Shown: positions 9,142-18,339 of the stretch, piece by piece
Layout: the number at the start of each line of letters is the position of its first letter
How positions within the stretch are numbered: the first letter of the stretch is position 1
NCBI RefSeq assembly: GCF_023634765.1
Contig: NZ_JAMLFX010000004.1
Location: forward strand, 29,520 to 93,519
Direction of reading: 5' to 3'
DNA length: 64,000 nt
Source of the DNA: Pseudomonas sp. AKS31
GTDB taxonomy: Bacteria > Pseudomonadota > Gammaproteobacteria > Pseudomonadales > Pseudomonadaceae
Notes under the pieces: generated by a model
What the model was told of the DNA's origin: nothing
The model's input: the letters and a program-made list of their open reading frames with translations, nothing else
Databases searched by the model: none
Program-made: the position numbers and the translations under genes

Positions 9142-9816
9142 ATGCGCGATTACAAGTGGCTGCACGAATACTGTCTGAACCGCTTCGGTTCGGCGGCTGA
9201 ACTGGAAGCCCATCTGCCTGTTCCCAAGACTCCCGCACAACTGCGCAAGATCAGCGACGACCGCTACCTTTCGACCATGGCCTTGCGCGTATTCCGCGCT
9301 GGCCTCAAGCACAGTCTGGTCGACGCCAAATGGCCGGCCTTCGAAGAAGTGTTCTTCAAGTTCGACCCGGAAAAAGTCGTGCTGATGAGCGCCGAACACC
9401 TTGAGCGCCTGATGCAGGATGCGCGGATCATCCGCCACCTGGGCAAACTCAAGAGCGTGCCGCGCAATGCGCAGTTCATCCTCGATGTCGAGAAAGAGAA
9501 GGGCAGTTTCGGCGCACTGATCGCCGACTGGCCGGTGACTGATATCGTCGGCCTGTGGACGTACCTGAAAAAGCACGGCCATCAACTGGGCGGGCTCTCG
9601 GCACCACGGTTCTTGCGCATGGTCGGCAAAGACACATTCGTGCCGAGCTACGACGTGGTCGCGGCGCTGAATGCCCAGAAGATCGTCGACAAAGTGCCAA
9701 CCAGTCAGCGTGATCTGGCGATTGTGCAGGATGTGTTTAACCAGTGGCACGAACAGAGTGGCGGGCGGCCGATGAGCCAGATTTCGATGATGCTCGCTTA
9801 CACCGTCAACCATTAA
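9142..9816 (+). CDS. DNA-3-methyladenine glycosylase I family protein
   Basis: A 224-residue HhH-type DNA glycosylase of the Tag superfamily, expected to excise 3-methyladenine in base excision repair. The fold is suggested by the helical middle section and the FLRMVGKDTFVPSYDVVAALN segment, where the catalytic-region aspartate of HhH glycosylases would sit. It is more divergent than classical E. coli Tag and the N-terminal zinc ligands are not obvious, so substrate range is uncertain. Start chosen at the ATG preceded by TAGGAGAGGGC; the longer frame to 9109 lacks a site. It follows ttcA, as in other pseudomonads. Confidence 0.72.
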   Translation: MRDYKWLHEYCLNRFGSAAELEAHLPVPKTPAQLRKISDDRYLSTMALRVFRAGLKHSLVDAKWPAFEEVFFKFDPEKVVLMSAEHLERLMQDARIIRHLGKLKSVPRNAQFILDVEKEKGSFGALIADWPVTDIVGLWTYLKKHGHQLGGLSAPRFLRMVGKDTFVPSYDVVAALNAQKIVDKVPTSQRDLAIVQDVFNQWHEQSGGRPMSQISMMLAYTVNH

Positions 9817-9831
9817 GACCGGGTCGCCCCA

Positions 9832-9921
9832 ATCGCTGGCAAGCCAGCTCCCACAGGTTTTTGTATTGATCACAATATTGTGTTTCAACACAGACCCTGT
9901 GGGAGCTGGCTTGCCAGCGAT
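9832..9921. repeat. REP pair (REPIN), GGCAAGCCAGCTCCC family
   Basis: Inverted 25-mers at 9832-9856 and 9897-9921 around an AT-rich spacer with its own symmetry (TTGATCACAATATTGTG). It lies between convergent genes. Confidence 0.9.
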
Positions 9922-9930
9922 GGCGGTCTG

Positions 9931-10356
9931 TCAGGCGACGCTGACCTCGCCTTCGCCAGCCAGTTTGCGATTCAACTGATACCGCCACCGCACATACAGC
10001 AGCGCCGAGCAGAACACCGCCAGGCTGGCGACCATCTCCAACACCCCAAACCACTGGCGGTTCGGGTCATACGCCGCCAGTGCGCCTTTGATGAAATACA
10101 GATTCACCACAAAACACATCCACGAATGCCCACGGGCACTACCCATGATCATCGCCGGGGCGAGCACGATCCACGGGATCAGCTCGACCAGCAGAATCAC
10201 CCACGGCCGTGCACCGTGCAGATCGGCGAAAACCAGGTAGTAGACAGCGAGCAATCCGGCCAAAGCAAAAAAACTCAGCAGGCTGAGCACCCGCATCGCC
10301 TTCACCCGTGGCTCAAGCCACTCGACACTCGGCAGAATCTTCGGCTTCTTCGCCAT
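9931..10356 (-). CDS. DUF2069 inner-membrane protein
   Basis: A 141-residue protein with four predicted membrane helices, consistent with the DUF2069 family. Function unknown. The start is the ATG giving MAKKPKILPS, one base after the wrbA stop, so it is the third gene of the arsC-like/wrbA/DUF2069 operon, an arrangement common in Pseudomonas. Extending the frame to 10473 would overlap wrbA by more than 100 bp, which is unlikely. Confidence 0.85.
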   Translation of the reverse strand: MAKKPKILPSVEWLEPRVKAMRVLSLLSFFALAGLLAVYYLVFADLHGARPWVILLVELIPWIVLAPAMIMGSARGHSWMCFVVNLYFIKGALAAYDPNRQWFGVLEMVASLAVFCSALLYVRWRYQLNRKLAGEGEVSVA

Positions 10357-10357
10357 C

Positions 10358-11304
<947 letters not shown>

Positions 11305-11417
11305 GGCGGGTCGCTTCTGGCGTAAAGTGGCGGCTATTCTAACTGTGCAGCGCGCAATCCAGAACCTTCGGAGGCAATGGGTCGCAGGCGCCTTCAAATT
11401 TTCTCAAGGAACACGAC

Positions 11418-11885
11418 ATGACACGGCGATTGGCAGCGGCATTGACGATTATCGGGGCGTTGATGCTGGGGGGCTGCGGAAATGATTACGGGATCGACCA
11501 GAACGGTCAGAAAGTTGCGTCCGAACGTCTCGACAAGCAATGGGTGGTGCTCAACTACTGGGCCGAATGGTGCGGCCCGTGCCGGACCGAGATCCCGGAA
11601 CTCAACCATCTGGCAGATGAGCTGAAGAGCAAGAACGTCGGCGTGTTCGGGGTCAACTTCGACAATGTGCAAGGCGTGGAGCTGAAGGACGCCAGTGAAA
11701 AACTGGGTATCAAGTTCACCGTGCTGGCGCAGGATCCGGCTGAACTGTTCGAATTGCCGCGCAGTGAGGCGCTGCCGGTGACCTACATCATCGACAACAA
11801 GGGCAAGGTGCGTGAACAGTTGATGGGCGAGCAGACGGCGGCGGGGGTGATGGCCAAGCTTGAGGCGTTGCGGGCGACCCAGTAA
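11418..11885 (+). CDS. TlpA-like thioredoxin-fold lipoprotein
   Basis: A 155-residue protein with a lipoprotein signal (MTRRLAAALTIIGALMLGGC, acylated C20) and a thioredoxin domain with W51-CGPC-C55 (YWAEWCGPCRTE). The cis-proline region is LPVTYIIDNKG. It should be a membrane-anchored periplasmic thiol reductase, perhaps serving cytochrome c maturation or disulfide isomerisation; the target is not shown by context. AAGGA lies upstream of the ATG. Divergent from the arsC-wrbA operon. Confidence 0.88.
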   Translation: MTRRLAAALTIIGALMLGGCGNDYGIDQNGQKVASERLDKQWVVLNYWAEWCGPCRTEIPELNHLADELKSKNVGVFGVNFDNVQGVELKDASEKLGIKFTVLAQDPAELFELPRSEALPVTYIIDNKGKVREQLMGEQTAAGVMAKLEALRATQ

Positions 11886-11889
11886 CGTC

Positions 11890-12129
11890 AAAAGCCCCTT
11901 ACCCCAGCCACTCCCGGAGGGAGAGGGGCCCGACCAAGGTGTCTGGCGAAGTACATCGACCTGAAAAAACCAGTCGATTATGGATTCACCAAAGCCACAT
12001 CAAGTCGGTGTATTCCGCGAAGCCAGCAAGTCGGTTATGGATTCACCAAAGCAGGATCAAGTCGGTGTATCTCTGGAATATCCCCCAATCAGTCCCCTCT
12101 CCCCCTGGGAGAGGGTTAGTGAGGGCTTT
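11890..12129. repeat. composite CTCACCCC-family intergenic repeat with tandem duplication
   Basis: The convergent gap begins with an imperfect CCAGCCACTCCCGGAGGGAG hairpin and ends with CCCTCTCCCCCTGGGAGAGGG. Between them a unit containing TTATGGATTCACCAAAGC and then ATCAAGTCGGTGTAT occurs twice with a period of 57 bp (around 11978 and 12035). The final CCCCCAATCAGTCCCCTC is shared with the block at 2075-2392. No gene. Confidence 0.8.
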
Positions 12130-12534
12130 TTAACCCTCTTCCAGCCACCAACGCAAAGGCTTGCCTTGCGCCGGCCAGAAACGCATCTGCTCGATCGGCG
12201 AGATGTCCCAGCGCTCGACGTGTTCCAGCGCCTGCAGGAAACGTTGTTCCTGCTCCATCAGCGCCGGTGCGCAGAGTTTGCGAGTCTTGCCGATCTTGCC
12301 GAAGGTCAGCTTGTCACCTTCCAGCGTGTACGGCGCAAACCAGTGGTTGCAACCGCCATTGCCGTAGGCGCGGCCATCATCACCGAGGGTCACGGTCAGA
12401 TGGCTGTAATCCATCAGCGGGCGCTCGCCGATCCACTCCAGAATGTAGCTGCGGTTCTGTTGCAGTTGCACCGGCTCTGCCGCGCAACCCACCAGACCCA
12501 CACCGACCATGGCGGTCAGGGCAAAGCGTTTCAT
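12130..12534 (-). CDS. META-domain lipoprotein
   Basis: A 134-residue protein with a lipoprotein signal (lipobox LVGC, C17) and a META/HslJ-type domain: a beta-rich stretch including DDGRAYGNGGCNHWFAPY and KIGKTRKLCAPALMEQEQRF. HslJ-like proteins are heat-inducible envelope proteins of unclear function. The ATG at 12534 was chosen because AGGAG lies upstream and the signal peptide then begins correctly. It overlaps the stop codon of the upstream gene (ATGA), so the two form an operon. Confidence 0.82.
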   Translation of the reverse strand: MKRFALTAMVGVGLVGCAAEPVQLQQNRSYILEWIGERPLMDYSHLTVTLGDDGRAYGNGGCNHWFAPYTLEGDKLTFGKIGKTRKLCAPALMEQEQRFLQALEHVERWDISPIEQMRFWPAQGKPLRWWLEEG

Positions 12535-12968
12535 CACGCAGGCTCCTGGCATTTCGGGCACAGGTGCTTGTCGCCAACGGCTTTCCAGCCCAGCTCGGCG
12601 ATGCGCGCGGTGGCCGCCGGTTTCTCGGCGGCCTTGCCGAGTTTGGCGTCCACGGCGAATTCGAAGCTCAGCTCTTTGGCGCAGCTGTCGCAGTTGACCT
12701 GCCAGGTGTGAATCGCCAGTTCACCGAACACCGGACCCGTGGTCATCGCGGTCCATTGGCCCGGCGGGTTGATCAGATGGCGGACGGTTTCAACGGTCAG
12801 TCGCATGGACAAGTCCTTGCTGCCTTTGAGGGTGACCAACAGCGCGTCACCGATGCGAATCGAGCCACCATTGCCGGTGACCTGATAGCGGCCCGGAACG
12901 AGGGCGCGGCATTCGGTGAGGGTGTGTTGCGGGTTCATCAGGGTGTAGCGGAAATCGTGTTCGACCAT
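12534..12968 (-). CDS. conserved hypothetical protein with two CxxC pairs
   Basis: A 144-residue protein I do not assign to a characterised family. The N-terminal part is beta-rich (GRYQVTGNGGSIRIGDALLVTLKG). The C-terminal part has CDSC (about residue 100) and CPKC near the end, which could form one zinc-binding site. No signal peptide or membrane segment is apparent. The start ATG at 12968 has TGGAGGACCC upstream; the longer frame to 13061 has no site. It overlaps the META lipoprotein start by the ATGA arrangement. Confidence 0.7.
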   Translation of the reverse strand: MVEHDFRYTLMNPQHTLTECRALVPGRYQVTGNGGSIRIGDALLVTLKGSKDLSMRLTVETVRHLINPPGQWTAMTTGPVFGELAIHTWQVNCDSCAKELSFEFAVDAKLGKAAEKPAATARIAELGWKAVGDKHLCPKCQEPA

Positions 12969-13101
12969 GGGTCCTCCAAATATGCGCGACATGCTAGCAC
13001 GGGCTTGATTGCAGAATGATGCGCGCGTGCGACCTTCGATCCGGTTCAAATGCCGCGACACTCATGGCAAACTGCCGGCCTCGAATCTGAAGGAACGGAA
13101 C

Positions 13102-13560
13102 ATGGCGCTGATCGAATGTTATGAATGCAAAAAGAGCATCAGCTCCGAAGCCTCGGCCTGCATTCATTGTGGAGCTCCGATGGCGGAGCAAACCGCTCAC
13201 GCCCAGGCGCAGACAGTCGCGGCACCGGCTCAGCCGTCGACGATTTCTTTTGGCAGTCTGCCGCGTAACAAGGCTGTGCCCGAAGTCAGTGCTCCGGCGC
13301 CTGAACCGCAACCGTTACCGAAAGTCATGCCGGCCGCCGCGCGGCGTCGGCGCCAGCAGCCAACCGAGCAACCGGCCACTGAGCAGGCCAATGCCGACGG
13401 CAGTCGTCCAGTGGAAGGCTGGCTGAAGATCATGATCTTCCTGCTGCCGATGGTTTTCGTCTGGTTCCTGCTGCGCTACGGCCACTCGATGAAACAGCGC
13501 TTTTTTGGCTTCGGCTGGCTGGCGCTGCTGATTCTGGCGTCTTCGCTTTCACCGAAATAA
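13102..13560 (+). CDS. zinc-ribbon and transmembrane protein
   Basis: A 152-residue protein. The N-terminus is a double-CxxC zinc ribbon (CYECKKS ... CIHCGAP, residues 6-24). A low-complexity Pro/Ala/Gln linker of about 75 residues follows, and the C-terminus has two hydrophobic helices (IMIFLLPMVFVWFLL and GFGWLALLILASSL). The start ATG has AAGGAACGG upstream. Such proteins are common in Pseudomonas; function unknown. Confidence 0.75.
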   Translation: MALIECYECKKSISSEASACIHCGAPMAEQTAHAQAQTVAAPAQPSTISFGSLPRNKAVPEVSAPAPEPQPLPKVMPAAARRRRQQPTEQPATEQANADGSRPVEGWLKIMIFLLPMVFVWFLLRYGHSMKQRFFGFGWLALLILASSLSPK

Positions 13561-13572
13561 ACGGAATAAATC

Positions 13573-14562
13573 TCAGCCCTCGACCTGGTTCTGTGGCGTT
13601 CCCGCCGCCCAGGTCGCGATGTTGTGCAGAGTGGTTGCGGCAATCGCACCCAGCGCTTCGCGGGTCAGAAAGGCCTGATGCGCGGTGATGATCACGTTGG
13701 GAAAGGTCAGCAATCGCGCCAACACATCGTCCTGCAAGGGCAGGTCGGAGCGATCCTCGAAAAACAGTTGTGCCTCTTCTTCATAGACATCCAGCCCCAG
13801 ATAACCGAGCTGGCCGTCCTTCAATGCATCGATCAGTGCCGGTGTGTCAACCAGGCCACCACGTCCGGTATTGATGAGCATGGCGCCGGCCTGCATGTGC
13901 GCCAGTGAATCGCGGTTGATCAAGTGTTTGCTCTGCTCGTTGAGAGGGCAATGCAGGCTGATGATCCGCGACTGCGCGAGTAGTTCCGGCAGGCTCAGAT
14001 AGCGCGCACCCAACGCCAGAACATCGGGGTTGGGGAAGGGGTCGTAAGCCAGCAGCTCACAGCCGAAGCCGTGCATGATTTTCGCGAACGTGGCGCCGAT
14101 CTGTCCGGTGCCGACAATCCCCACGGTTTTGCCGACCAGATCGAAACCGGTCAGGCCATGCAGGCTGAAATCGCCTTCACGGGTGCGGTTATAGGCACGG
14201 TGCAGGCGACGGTTGAGAGCCAGGATCAGCGCCACGGCGTGTTCGGCCACCGCATGGGGCGAGTAGGCCGGCACGCGCACCACGGCCAGTCCGAGACGTT
14301 TCGCTGCGGCCAGATCGACATGGTTGTAACCCGCCGAGCGCAGGGCAATCAGGCGCGTGCCGCCCTTCGCCAGCCGCTCCAGCACCGCAGCGCTGAGGTC
14401 ATCATTGATGAACGCACAGACCACTTCATGTTGGTCGGCCAGCGCTGCCGTATCAAGGCTGAGCCGGGCCGCTTGAAAATGCAGCTCGATACCCGCCGGG
14501 CAAGCGGCGGCGAGGAAGCTGTCGCGGTCGTAGGTCTGGCTACTGAAAACGAGCGTGCGCAT
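13573..14562 (-). CDS. ldhA: D-2-hydroxyacid dehydrogenase (D-lactate dehydrogenase type)
   Basis: A 329-residue NAD-dependent enzyme. Features in order: catalytic-domain start MRTLVFSSQTYDRDSF; the Rossmann motif GIVGTGQIG near 150; the substrate arginine in LIALRSAGYNHVD; the catalytic region INTGRGGLVDT; and the histidine in ITAHQAFLT near 297. It fits fermentative D-lactate dehydrogenase, reducing pyruvate to D-lactate. The start ATG follows AGGAGGATTTC. It sits 80 bp after gacS in the same direction, the arrangement known in pseudomonads. Confidence 0.9.
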   Translation of the reverse strand: MRTLVFSSQTYDRDSFLAAACPAGIELHFQAARLSLDTAALADQHEVVCAFINDDLSAAVLERLAKGGTRLIALRSAGYNHVDLAAAKRLGLAVVRVPAYSPHAVAEHAVALILALNRRLHRAYNRTREGDFSLHGLTGFDLVGKTVGIVGTGQIGATFAKIMHGFGCELLAYDPFPNPDVLALGARYLSLPELLAQSRIISLHCPLNEQSKHLINRDSLAHMQAGAMLINTGRGGLVDTPALIDALKDGQLGYLGLDVYEEEAQLFFEDRSDLPLQDDVLARLLTFPNVIITAHQAFLTREALGAIAATTLHNIATWAAGTPQNQVEG

Positions 14563-14643
14563 GAAATCCTCCTGGAACATCGACACGGATTGAATCACCG
14601 AACCTACTTTAGCGCTGCCGGCGCTGGCCGGCATTGCCGTAGA

Positions 14644-17397
14644 TCAGGCGCTGATCTTCGCTTGCGCCGCGAGCCGGTTGATCGCGCGCTCCAGTTCTTC
14701 CAGCGCTGCCACGGCCTTGGGGTCGTCCTGCTTGAGCAGGGTTTCGCTGCGCTGGCAGGCCGCGCGCAATTGCGGAACGCCGCAGTAACGGGTGGCGCCG
14801 TGCAGACGATGGACGCGCTCGATCAATGCGTTCTGGTCGCGGTTTTCGCACGCCGCGCGGATGGCTTCGCGGTCGGCTTCCAGTGAGGCGAGCAACATGG
14901 CCAGCATGTCTGCCGCCAGATCAGCCTTGCCAGCGGCCAGGCGTAAACCTTCCTCGTGATCGAGTACCGGCAGTTCATGGTTGCCCAGCGCCGTGTCGCC
15001 GATCCGCTCCGGCCCTTGATTGCGCAAGGCCAGGCCGGTCCACTTCAACACCACCTGCGCCAGTTGCCGCTCGCTGATCGGTTTGGTCAGGTAGTCGTCC
15101 ATGCCGCTTTGCAGCAAGGCGCGTTTTTCGTTGGCCATGGCATGGGCGGTGAGGGCGACGATCGGCAGCGGCGTGCAATGCCGCTCGCTTTCCCAATGGC
15201 GAATGGTTTCGGTGCTCTGGCGGCCGTCCATGCCGGGCATCTGCACGTCCATCAGCACCAGATCGAAAGACTCGCTCTGCACGGCTTTGACCGCCGCGTA
15301 GCCGCTTTCCACCGCAAGCACCTTGGCGCCCATGTCTTCGAGCAGGGTTTGCACCAGCAGCAGGTTGGCCGGGTTGTCGTCGACGCACAGCACTTTCGGT
15401 GCACGGCTCGACAGCGGTTCGCCCGGCTCATTGCGCGGCTGACGCGGGTTGACCAGATCGGCCAGAGCGCGACGCAATTTGCGCGTGCAGGCCGGTTTTG
15501 CTTGCAGTTGACTGTGCGGGTTCGGCACCGACAGATGGAACAGCGTCTGTTCGGTGGTCGGGCACAGCACCAGCACTTTGCAGCCGAGGTGTTCGAGGTC
15601 CCAGATGTGCTGATTCAACCGCTCGGGCAGCATGTCGTTGCTGGTGATGCCGATGACCGCCAGATCAATCGCCTGATCGGTCTGGTGCGCGCCGGTGACG
15701 CCATTGGTCAAGGTTTCCAGCGTATTGAACGGCGTGACGTCGAGGCCGCAATCTTCCAGTTGGTGTTGCAAGGCCTGACGCGCCAGTTCGTGACTTTCCA
15801 GCACCGCCACGCGGCGCCCGAGCAACGGCGCGGCTGGCAAGTCTTCGGCGTCATCGCGGGTTTTCGGCAGGCTCAGGCTGATCCAGAATTCCGAGCCTTC
15901 GCCCGGTGTGCTGTCGACGCCGATTTCGCCGCCCATCTGTTCGATCAGGCGTTTGGAAATCACCAGCCCCAGACCGGTGCCACCCGGTTGCCGCGACAGC
16001 GAGTTGTCGGCCTGACTGAAGGCCTGGAACAACGCGCGCACGTCCTGGTTCGACAGGCCGATGCCGGTGTCCTGAATGCTGATGCGCAACTGCACGCTGT
16101 CTTCCTGTTCATCTTCAAGCATCGCCCGGGCAACGATGGTGCCTTCGCGGGTGAACTTGATCGCATTGCTGACCAGGTTGGTGAGGATCTGCTTCAGACG
16201 CAGCGGGTCACCGACCAGCGACAGCGGCGTGTCGCGATAGACCAGGCTGACCAGCTCCAATTGCTTGGCATGTGCGGCAGGGGCGAGGATGGTCAGGGTG
16301 TCCTGCAACAGGTCGCGCAGGTTGAACGGAATATGGTCGAGCACCAGTTTGCCGGCCTCGATTTTCGAGAAGTCGAGGATCTCGTTGATGATCCCCAAGA
16401 GGCTGTCGGCGGACTTTTCGATGGTGCCCAGATAATCGAGCTGGCGCGGGGTCAGTTCGCTCTTCTGCAACAGGTGCGTGAAGCCGAGAATACCGTTGAG
16501 CGGCGTGCGGATTTCGTGGCTCATGTTGGCGAGGAATTCGGATTTGATCCGGCTCGCCTCCAGTGCTTCTTTGCGCGCCAGATCCAGTTCGATGTTCTGG
16601 ATCTCGATGGTTTCCAGGTTCTGGCGCACGTCTTCGGTGGCCTGATCGACACTGTGCTGCAACTCTTCGCGGGCGTTTTGCAGGGTGCCGGCCATGCGGT
16701 TGATGCCGGAGGCCAGTTCATCCAGCTCCTGACTGCCGAGCGGTGGCAAACGCGTTTCCAGATGGCCGTCCTTGAGTTGCGCGACGGCTTGTTTGATCTG
16801 GCTCAGCGGGCGGTTGATGGTGCGGCCCATGCGCAACGCCAGCAGGGCGGCGCCCGCCAGACCGGCGGCAATCAGCAGCAGGCTGGCAAACAGGCTGCGA
16901 TAACCGCGCAGCAACATGCCGTTGTGCGACAGCTCCAGTTCGACCCAGCCGAGCAGTCGGTCGGACTCGTCCGGGATCAGTTCGCCGGCGAGGTTGCGGT
17001 GTTTGCCGAACACCGGCATCAGGTAACGCGTCGCGTCATTGCCACTGCGCCGTTGCAATTGCGCGCTGTCGCCGCTCGGTGCCTGATTGAGCATGGTCGG
17101 TCCGGCGTGGGCCAGCGGCGAGCGGTCCGGGGCGAGGAACGTTACCGCGCGCACATCCGGCTGCTCAAGGGATTGTGTGGCAATGCGCTCCAGCAGCTCG
17201 CTGTTGCCGTGGCCCATGGCGGGCGCCACGAGAGGCGCCAGTTGCTCGGCAATCATTTCGCCGCGCTGCATCAATTGGGTCTGCAAGTCGACCTGCTGCG
17301 TCCAGGTGAAATAACCACCCAGCACCAGCGCCATCAGGCTGGTCGGCAACAAGGTCAGCAACAACACGCGACCTTTGATTCCCAGTTTCTTGAGCAC
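14644..17397 (-). CDS. gacS: hybrid sensor kinase GacS
   Basis: A 917-residue tripartite kinase that phosphorylates GacA and so controls the Rsm small RNAs, secondary metabolites, biofilm and virulence traits. From the N-terminus: membrane helix 12-32, periplasmic region, second helix about 170-190, HAMP, kinase H-box with H294 (NMSHEIRTPLNG), ATPase motifs, a degenerate receiver, a receiver with D717 (VLMDVQMPGMDG), and an Hpt domain with H863 (VHRLHGAT). All three phosphotransfer residues are intact, so the gene looks functional. The start is GTG with GCAGGAG eight bases upstream, giving MLKKLGIKGRVLLL, the usual GacS beginning. Confidence 0.95.
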   Translation of the reverse strand: MLKKLGIKGRVLLLTLLPTSLMALVLGGYFTWTQQVDLQTQLMQRGEMIAEQLAPLVAPAMGHGNSELLERIATQSLEQPDVRAVTFLAPDRSPLAHAGPTMLNQAPSGDSAQLQRRSGNDATRYLMPVFGKHRNLAGELIPDESDRLLGWVELELSHNGMLLRGYRSLFASLLLIAAGLAGAALLALRMGRTINRPLSQIKQAVAQLKDGHLETRLPPLGSQELDELASGINRMAGTLQNAREELQHSVDQATEDVRQNLETIEIQNIELDLARKEALEASRIKSEFLANMSHEIRTPLNGILGFTHLLQKSELTPRQLDYLGTIEKSADSLLGIINEILDFSKIEAGKLVLDHIPFNLRDLLQDTLTILAPAAHAKQLELVSLVYRDTPLSLVGDPLRLKQILTNLVSNAIKFTREGTIVARAMLEDEQEDSVQLRISIQDTGIGLSNQDVRALFQAFSQADNSLSRQPGGTGLGLVISKRLIEQMGGEIGVDSTPGEGSEFWISLSLPKTRDDAEDLPAAPLLGRRVAVLESHELARQALQHQLEDCGLDVTPFNTLETLTNGVTGAHQTDQAIDLAVIGITSNDMLPERLNQHIWDLEHLGCKVLVLCPTTEQTLFHLSVPNPHSQLQAKPACTRKLRRALADLVNPRQPRNEPGEPLSSRAPKVLCVDDNPANLLLVQTLLEDMGAKVLAVESGYAAVKAVQSESFDLVLMDVQMPGMDGRQSTETIRHWESERHCTPLPIVALTAHAMANEKRALLQSGMDDYLTKPISERQLAQVVLKWTGLALRNQGPERIGDTALGNHELPVLDHEEGLRLAAGKADLAADMLAMLLASLEADREAIRAACENRDQNALIERVHRLHGATRYCGVPQLRAACQRSETLLKQDDPKAVAALEELERAINRLAAQAKISA

Positions 17398-17616
17398 GCC
17401 TATCTCCTGCATCCCGCTGATCTGTTGACTCATGCGTGCATCCGGCACGCGACATTGGCGCAGTGTAGCGATTTGCTCGCGGGCAATCTCCGGAAAAATG
17501 CGCTCGCGTCGGGGCAGGGCGCCGCCGCGCGTTGGTCAGCTCGCTCAACCTTGAGTTGCCCGATGCCCGGCAATCTTGAATAATCAGTCTCAACTGAGAA
17601 TTACTTGCAGATACTC

Positions 17617-18339
17617 ATGACTCCTGTTTCCGCTGGCCAGCCACGCATTCTCTCCATCGAAGACGATCCGGTGCTCGGCGCCTATGTTCACGAACATCTG
17701 GGCCGCAGCGGCTTTCAGGTGACCTGGTGCCAGAACGGTCAGGAAGGCCTGAACATCGCCACGCGCCAGCCGTTCGACGTGGTGCTGATGGACATCCTCT
17801 TGCCGGGACTGGACGGTTTGCAGGTGTTGACGCAATTGCGCCAGAGCCACACGACGCCAGTGCTGCTGATGTCGGCCCTCGGCGCCGAGGCAGATCGCAT
17901 CAGCGGTTTCCGTCTCGGTGCCGATGACTATTTGCCCAAGCCGTTCAGCATGGCCGAGTTGCACGTGCGCATCGAAGCGATTCTGCGCCGGGTCGCGCTG
18001 GATCGGCGCCCGGCATCGCTGGCGGCGGCAGTGGCGGCCGGTACGCTGCGATTCGATGAAGAACAGTGCGATGTGTTGTTCCGCGAGCAAGCCGCCGGGC
18101 TGACCCGCAGTGAGTTCCGTTTGCTGGAAACCCTCAATCGCCACGATGAGGAAGTGCTGAGCAAAGCCTTCCTTTATCAGCACGTTCTGCAGCGCGGCTA
18201 CGCGGCCCACGACCGCAGTCTCGACATGCACATCAGCCAGATCCGCCGCAAACTGAAAGCCATCGATTACACCGAGCGTGAAGTGCGCACCGTCTGGGGC
18301 AAGGGTTACGTGTTGAGCGCCGCTGATGAAACGCTCTGA
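17617..18339 (+). CDS. OmpR-family response regulator
   Basis: A 240-residue regulator with receiver pocket E15-D16-D17, phosphoacceptor D59 (VVLMDILLPG) and conserved lysine in DDYLPKPF, followed by a winged-helix domain ending VRTVWGKGYVLS. The start is uncertain: ATG at 17617 was preferred over an in-frame TTG at 17605; neither has a strong ribosome site. It overlaps the next gene, a sensor kinase, by 14 bases. It is divergent from gacS across 219 bp. The regulon is not evident. Confidence 0.82.
   Translation: MTPVSAGQPRILSIEDDPVLGAYVHEHLGRSGFQVTWCQNGQEGLNIATRQPFDVVLMDILLPGLDGLQVLTQLRQSHTTPVLLMSALGAEADRISGFRLGADDYLPKPFSMAELHVRIEAILRRVALDRRPASLAAAVAAGTLRFDEEQCDVLFREQAAGLTRSEFRLLETLNRHDEEVLSKAFLYQHVLQRGYAAHDRSLDMHISQIRRKLKAIDYTEREVRTVWGKGYVLSAADETL

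Noticed and set aside
9142..9816. Exact assignment to E. coli-type Tag
   Set aside because: The N-terminal zinc ligands are not evident and the protein is longer, so only the glycosylase family is claimed.
14956..17583. 875-residue open frame on the plus strand opposite gacS
   Set aside because: Antisense shadow from GC-biased codon use; GacS on the minus strand has all catalytic motifs.
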